NCBI RefSeq assembly: GCF_900582195.1
Contig: NZ_UTHA01000221.1
Coordinates: 87,915-151,914, forward strand
From: Pseudomonas viridiflava
GTDB taxonomy: Bacteria > Pseudomonadota > Gammaproteobacteria > Pseudomonadales > Pseudomonadaceae
Reading direction: 5' to 3'
DNA: 64,000 nucleotides
Shown here: positions 60,344 through 64,000 of the stretch, in pieces
Numbering within the stretch: the stretch's first letter is position 1
Layout: the number at the start of each line of letters is the position of its first letter
Notes under the pieces: generated by a model
Database searches by the model: none
What the model saw: only the letters and a program-made list of their open reading frames with translations
Told to the model about the DNA's origin: nothing
Made by a program: the position numbers and the translations under genes

Positions 60344-60940
60344 TTAGCCTTGGCGCAAAGCCTCTTCAACAAAGTCGAGCCGATCCTGGCCGAAGAACAG
60401 CTGATTGCCGATAAACATACTGGGGGCACCGAACACACCACGTTTAACCGCGGTCTCGGTGTTGTCCTTGAGTACGGCTTTGACGGACTCGTCGTTAGTC
60501 AGTGCCAGCACTTCAAGCGGATCGAAACCGTGTTCGCTTAGCACGGCGGCGACAGTCGCGGGTTCGTCGAGGCTGCGTCCTTCAACCCATAACGCTGTGA
60601 ACAGACAATCGATAAACGCCCGAAAGCGTTCTGGCTGCCGCAACTGGATGCCAGTGACGGCACGCATCAACATCAGTGTGTTGATCGGGAAATGCGGATT
60701 GAATCTCAGCGGCACCCCGTAGCGTTTTGCGTAGCGGTCCAGATCCTCGAACATATACCGACCCTTCGCCGGAATCATCGCCGGCGATGCGTTGCCGGTT
60801 GCCTTGAAGACGCCACCCAGCAGCATCGGGATGTAGATCAGCTCACTGTTGGTCTCGGCGCAAATCCTTGGTAACTGGGTGTAGGCCAGATAGGTGGCAG
60901 GGCTGCCGAGGTCGAAGTAGAACTCCACGGTTTTGGTCAT
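60344..60940 (-). CDS. DsbA-family 2-hydroxychromene-2-carboxylate isomerase-like protein
   Basis: A 198-residue thioredoxin-fold protein of the kappa-GST/HCCA isomerase group (EFYFDLGSPATYLAYTQLP with the active Ser; GVFGAPSMFIGNQLFFGQDRLDFVEEAL at the end). The family uses glutathione to isomerise aromatic-degradation intermediates. It is 35 nt downstream of an SDR gene on the same strand and likely in one TetR-controlled unit. Confidence 0.85.
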   Translation of the reverse strand: MTKTVEFYFDLGSPATYLAYTQLPRICAETNSELIYIPMLLGGVFKATGNASPAMIPAKGRYMFEDLDRYAKRYGVPLRFNPHFPINTLMLMRAVTGIQLRQPERFRAFIDCLFTALWVEGRSLDEPATVAAVLSEHGFDPLEVLALTNDESVKAVLKDNTETAVKRGVFGAPSMFIGNQLFFGQDRLDFVEEALRQG

Positions 60941-60975
60941 CTTCACTTCTCGCTATTTATTGTTATGGCGCGGGT

Positions 60976-61704
60976 TTACCAGCGTTCGTTCCAGGGGCGC
61001 AGATCCAGCTCGAACGTCCAGGCATCCCGTGGCTGGCTGTGCAGATACCAGTAATTCTCGGCAATGTGCTCGGGGTTGAGGATGCCATCCTGATCCTTGG
61101 TGGCGTATTTCTCGGGGAAGCTGTTGCGGATGAAATCGGTGTCGATCGCACCGTCAACTACTACGTGGGCGACATGGATGTTCATCGGCCCCAGTTCCCG
61201 CGCCATGCTTTGCGCCAGCGCGCGGATGCCGTGTTTGGCTCCGGCGAACGCGGCGAATCCGGAAGCACCGCGCAGTCCGGCGGTGGCTCCGGTGAAGAGA
61301 ATCGTGCCGCGCTGGCGGGTGACCATGCGTTTGGCTACTTCACGAGCATTGAGGAAGCCAGAGAAGCAGGCCATTTCCCAAATCTTGAAATACTTGCGTG
61401 CGGTTTCTTCAAGAATGCTGCACGGCACGTTGGCGCCGATATTGAACACAAAGGCTTCGATCGGACCGAGGCGGGTTTCGATGTCTTCGATCAGGGCGAT
61501 GACGTCTTCTTCCTTGCGCGCATCGCAGGCAAAACCATGGGCTTCGCCGCCTTCAGCCTTGATCGCGTCCACCAACGGTTGCAATTTGTCGGCGCTGCGC
61601 CGAGTGACGCAGGCGATGAATCCCTCACTGGCAAAACGCTTGGCAATCGCTCCGCCGGTTGCATCGCCTGCACCTACAACCAATACGACCTTCTTGTTGT
61701 TCAT
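60976..61704 (-). CDS. SDR-fold protein with altered catalytic residues
   Basis: A 242-residue Rossmann-fold SDR (VVLVVGAGDATGGAIAKRFA; FVFNIGANVP). Aligned to classical SDRs the active site is changed: the catalytic Ser position is Ala140 and the Tyr of YxxxK is Phe153 (AFAGAKHG), while Lys157 remains. The glycine motif is also atypical (GAGDATGG). It may bind a cofactor without classical dehydrogenase chemistry, or use another mechanism. Divergent from a TetR gene with a twin palindrome between them. Confidence 0.83.
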   Translation of the reverse strand: MNNKKVVLVVGAGDATGGAIAKRFASEGFIACVTRRSADKLQPLVDAIKAEGGEAHGFACDARKEEDVIALIEDIETRLGPIEAFVFNIGANVPCSILEETARKYFKIWEMACFSGFLNAREVAKRMVTRQRGTILFTGATAGLRGASGFAAFAGAKHGIRALAQSMARELGPMNIHVAHVVVDGAIDTDFIRNSFPEKYATKDQDGILNPEHIAENYWYLHSQPRDAWTFELDLRPWNERW

Positions 61705-61722
61705 GGGTGAATCCCTTTATTA

Positions 61723-61747
61723 AACGATCGTTAAGTGAACGAACGTT
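61723..61747. promoter_or_regulatory. Twin TetR operator
   Basis: AACGATCGTT (61723-61732) and AACGAACGTT (61738-61747), two AACGNNCGTT sites with centres 15 bp apart, in the 91-nt gap between the SDR and TetR genes. Probably bound by the adjacent repressor, controlling both directions. Confidence 0.8.
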
Positions 61748-61795
61748 ATGCTAGGATCCAGACAACGTCAAGGCAGTCGATTCGAGGGCAAATAC

Positions 61796-62359
61796 ATGCG
61801 TTATTCCGCCAGTCACAAGCTGGAAACCCGGGAAAAGCTCTTGCAGAGCAGCGCGCTTTCAGCAAAGCGCTCGGGTTTTTCCACGGTGGGCGTCGATGGT
61901 TTGATGAAGGCTATCGGATTGAGTGGTGCGGCGTTCTACAGTCACTTCTCGTCCAAAGATGCGTTGTTCACTGCCATCGTCGAGCGAGAGTTGGGGCAAA
62001 GCCTTGAACGACTGGGGGGGGAGGGCGCGCAGGATCGTGAGCGACTGGAGCGTTGTCTCAAGCATTATCTGAGCATGGCCCACGTCGAACAACCTGAGGC
62101 CGGTTGCGCGTTGCCAGCGCTGGGCGCGGAAATTGCCCGATCGGATGTTCACATTCGCGAACAGGCCGAATTATGGATCTGTCGGCTGCAACAGCGCTGG
62201 GCGCAGATACTCCAGAGCGAGGCCCTGGCGTGGTCGGTGCTGTCGCAATGCGTTGGGGCATTGGTGGTGGCGCGTATGTTGGCCACGCCGGACGTTCAGC
62301 AAGCGGTTCTGAAGTCCAGCCATGAAGAGATTGGCCGACAGATTGCCGGGCAACGCTGA
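61796..62359 (+). CDS. TetR-family repressor
   Basis: A 187-residue TetR regulator (HTH about 12-58: SGFSTVGVDGLMKAIGLSGAAFYSHFSSKDAL). ATG 61796 has GAGGG 8 nt upstream; upstream in-frame codons overlap the operator. The region CALPALGAEIARSD is common in TetR proteins that respond to electrophiles or quinones. It most likely represses the divergent SDR-isomerase pair and itself. Confidence 0.87.
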   Translation: MRYSASHKLETREKLLQSSALSAKRSGFSTVGVDGLMKAIGLSGAAFYSHFSSKDALFTAIVERELGQSLERLGGEGAQDRERLERCLKHYLSMAHVEQPEAGCALPALGAEIARSDVHIREQAELWICRLQQRWAQILQSEALAWSVLSQCVGALVVARMLATPDVQQAVLKSSHEEIGRQIAGQR

Positions 62360-62360
62360 T

Positions 62361-62642
62361 CTATTTACAGATGACGATCATGCTGCGGCTGGTGTAACCC
62401 GCAGGATTGAGACCGAACGGGTAGTCGCCGGGCTCTTCCACGGCGTCACCGGATTTGGCGATGACCTTGTAGCCTTTCGGCAAACACGCGTTGGCGGCGC
62501 TGGCGTAGCACTTGTCCCAGGAGGACGATAGCCCCGAACAATTGATGTGTAGCCCTTTCTTTCCGCGTTTTACCTGAGTTTCCGAAGTCGCCGCACAGCT
62601 CGCAACTGCAAGTATGGCGATCAGTATCAAAATTCGTTTCAT
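62361..62642 (-). CDS. Small lipoprotein, hypothetical
   Basis: A 93-residue protein with lipoprotein signal (MKRILILIAILAVASC; lipobox AVASC). The mature part has four Cys (INCSGLSSSWDKC, NACLPKGYKVIA, MIVICK) that could form two disulfides. AAGGAC precedes ATG 62642. Similar small Cys-containing lipoproteins are common in pseudomonads, without known function. Confidence 0.75.
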   Translation of the reverse strand: MKRILILIAILAVASCAATSETQVKRGKKGLHINCSGLSSSWDKCYASAANACLPKGYKVIAKSGDAVEEPGDYPFGLNPAGYTSRSMIVICK

Positions 62643-62810
62643 TACCGTCCTTATAGCGGCCACGAGTCTGACGCTCGGGTTTGCCTGTGTTCGCTTGCGC
62701 TCTAAGCGTCTTGAAATCCCTGTCCGAAAAAATCCATGTCTGGCATTGGGTTACGGGTCTAAACATGGCCTAAATGCGCACCAATTGCCAGACCTTCGTC
62801 AAAACCTCTT

Positions 62811-63698
62811 TCAATCAGCCGCGATTGCGGGCTTCGCGGCGCTACCCATGGTCATGGTTGCGCCGACAGACGCCAGAATAATGCACAGGATCGCCATCCA
62901 TTGTGACAGCGTGAGGAATTCATGCAGAAACAACAGGCCCGATAAGGCTCCGAAAGCCGGTTCGATACTCATCAGTGTGCCGAACGTGCGCGCTGGCATT
63001 CGGGTGAGGGCGACCATCTCAAGCGTGTAGGGAAGGGCGGTGGAGAGAATGGCGACGCCAATGGCAATCGGAATCAGGGAGGGGGTCAAGAGCGCTGCAC
63101 CTGCATGCACGATGCCGATAGGAGCCACGAACAATGCGGCGATCATTACTCCTAATGCGGCGGTCGTCACACCGTTATCGGCACCGGCCTTTTGGCCGAA
63201 CAGGATATACAACGCCCAGCAGACACCTGCTCCCAATGCATAACCGGCGCCTACCAGATCGATTCCGGCGCTGGTTGCGCCTGTTGGAATCAGCAACATC
63301 AATCCGGCGGCGGCGAGGGCGATCCAGAGAAAGTCGATGGCACGGCGGGACGCATAGATCGCTACCGCCAGTGGCCCGGTAAATTCGAGGGCAACGGCGA
63401 TTCCCAGTGGAACTGTGCGCAATGACATATAGAAGAGGAAGTTCATACCGCCCAGCGCCATGCCATAGACGATGACCGTGCGCAGTGATTTGGCGGTTAA
63501 CCTGGCTCGCCAGGGGCGCAGGATTAACAGCATGATCACGCTGGCAAAGATCAGGCGCAGCGTGGTGGTTCCCTGAGCTCCAACGATGGGGAACATGCTT
63601 TTGGCCAGCGAGGCGCCGGACTGGATCGATGCCATGGCTATTAATAGCAGGCCAACCGGGAAGAGCATTGAGGCGAGAGAGCGTGGCTGGTCATTCAT
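62811..63698 (-). CDS. rhtA: Threonine/homoserine exporter RhtA (EamA family)
   Basis: A 295-residue inner-membrane protein with ten hydrophobic segments in two EamA repeats. Its sequence follows E. coli RhtA closely (MASIQSGASLAKSMFP; FYMSLRTVPLGIAVALEFTG; STALPYTLEMVALTRMPART). It exports threonine and homoserine. ATG 63698 gives the same N-terminal length as E. coli RhtA; no good ribosome site is seen. Confidence 0.9.
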   Translation of the reverse strand: MNDQPRSLASMLFPVGLLLIAMASIQSGASLAKSMFPIVGAQGTTTLRLIFASVIMLLILRPWRARLTAKSLRTVIVYGMALGGMNFLFYMSLRTVPLGIAVALEFTGPLAVAIYASRRAIDFLWIALAAAGLMLLIPTGATSAGIDLVGAGYALGAGVCWALYILFGQKAGADNGVTTAALGVMIAALFVAPIGIVHAGAALLTPSLIPIAIGVAILSTALPYTLEMVALTRMPARTFGTLMSIEPAFGALSGLLFLHEFLTLSQWMAILCIILASVGATMTMGSAAKPAIAAD

Positions 63699-63829
63699 TA
63701 CGTGGCATCGTCCAAGGTAAGAGCAAGGCATTATTGTTGGCGTTGGGCAATATACTGCGCATTCACCAGAGTTACGTCTATATAGAAGAGGCCTTTTTCA
63801 CCTGATCGATAGAAAAGCACAATTAATGG

Positions 63830-63857
63830 TTGACGGCAGATTTCAGATGTCTATAAT
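63830..63857 (+). promoter_or_regulatory. Strong sigma-70 promoter with GC-rich discriminator
   Basis: TTGACG (63830-63835), 16-nt spacer, perfect TATAAT (63852-63857), then TCGCCCC. The GC-rich discriminator is typical of stringently controlled rRNA and tRNA promoters. Confidence 0.8.
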
Positions 63858-63975
63858 TCGCCCCACTTCCGGCGCAGTCGAAACGGAAAACTCCTTGATA
63901 TTCAATGAGTTATGCAGGTTTCGGCAGCAGGTTGCTTCAGTTCATCGAAGCCAAAAGGAAGTTGAAAAAGAGGTG

Positions 63976-64000
63976 TTGACAGCAGCGTGTAACGCTGAAG
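63976..64000 (+). promoter_or_regulatory. Second tandem promoter, cut by window end
   Basis: TTGACA at 63976-63981 in the context GGTGTTGACAGCAGCGTGTAA, common before rRNA/tRNA transcription units in Pseudomonas. The -10 would fall at or just past 64000. Confidence 0.55.

Larger units (their letters stand above)
63699..64000. other. Right-edge region before a probable stable-RNA operon
   Basis: 302 nt with no gene. It contains the rhtA leader on one side and two strong sigma-70 promoters pointing right (63830-63857 and 63976 onward). Confidence 0.6.

Overview
The window reads as a chromosomal segment of a Pseudomonas of the P. fluorescens group. The base composition is high GC, gene order matches several P. 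aeruginosa/P. fluorescens loci (atuRABCDEF, pvdS-pvdL, pvdH-mbtH, fpvGHJKCDEF, dsbDEG with its two-component system, msuEDC-sfnR, soxR), and a Pseudomonas REP/REPIN repeat (core GTGGGAGCGAGC..GCTCGCGAA) occurs at twelve intergenic or gene-edge sites. All names come from reading protein sequence and gene order by eye; no database search was run.

Layout. 1-2.7 kb: an edge-truncated helical protein, a CheV chemotaxis coupling protein behind a sigma-28 type promoter, and a MOSC-domain protein. 2.8-3.7 kb: ppnP and a DEDDh exonuclease. 3.8-13 kb: the acyclic terpene (citronellol/geraniol) degradation cluster atuABCDEF on the minus strand, with its TetR repressor atuR divergent and two 16-bp operator palindromes between them. 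13-39 kb: pyoverdine genes interrupted by other loci: an orphan solute-binding protein, a PvdYII-like acetyltransferase, the iron-starvation sigma factor PvdS, the 4332-residue NRPS PvdL (acyl ligase-T, C-A-T, C-A-T-E, C-A-T), an alpha/beta hydrolase, then the dsbD/dsbE/dsbG membrane and periplasmic thiol-redox operon with a hemopexin-like gene and a two-component system, a GNAT enzyme, pvdH and an mbtH homologue. 39-45.5 kb: the eight-gene fpvGHJKCDEF operon for reductive iron release from ferripyoverdine in the periplasm.

46-49 kb: a second-type leuC/leuD pair and a LysR regulator. 49-51.6 kb: a haloacetate-dehalogenase-like hydrolase, a VOC protein, soxR and its divergent monooxygenase target. 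51.6-55.7 kb: methanesulfonate/dimethyl sulfone use, msuEDC-sfnR, with a visible sigma-54 promoter and upstream activator repeats. 56-63.7 kb: small lipoproteins, a LysE-family exporter, a free-standing cysteine desulfurase, an M24B aminopeptidase, a TetR-controlled isomerase/SDR pair and rhtA. The window ends in tandem strong promoters with a GC-rich discriminator, as found before a stable-RNA operon.

How it fits together. PvdS boxes (TAAAT-N16-CGT or close) precede the acetyltransferase, pvdL and pvdH, and a Fur-like box precedes pvdS. Iron limitation should therefore induce the sigma factor, the NRPS that builds the chromophore precursor (acyl-L-Glu-D-Tyr-L-Dab), the aminotransferase that supplies Dab, the MbtH partner and the hydroxyornithine acylase together. 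The fpv operon handles iron release on re-entry. The least explained items are a hemopexin-repeat protein inside the dsb locus, a REPIN lodged in frame in the N-terminus of FpvD, the leuCD paralogues with a DmlR-like regulator, and an SDR that has lost its catalytic Ser and Tyr.
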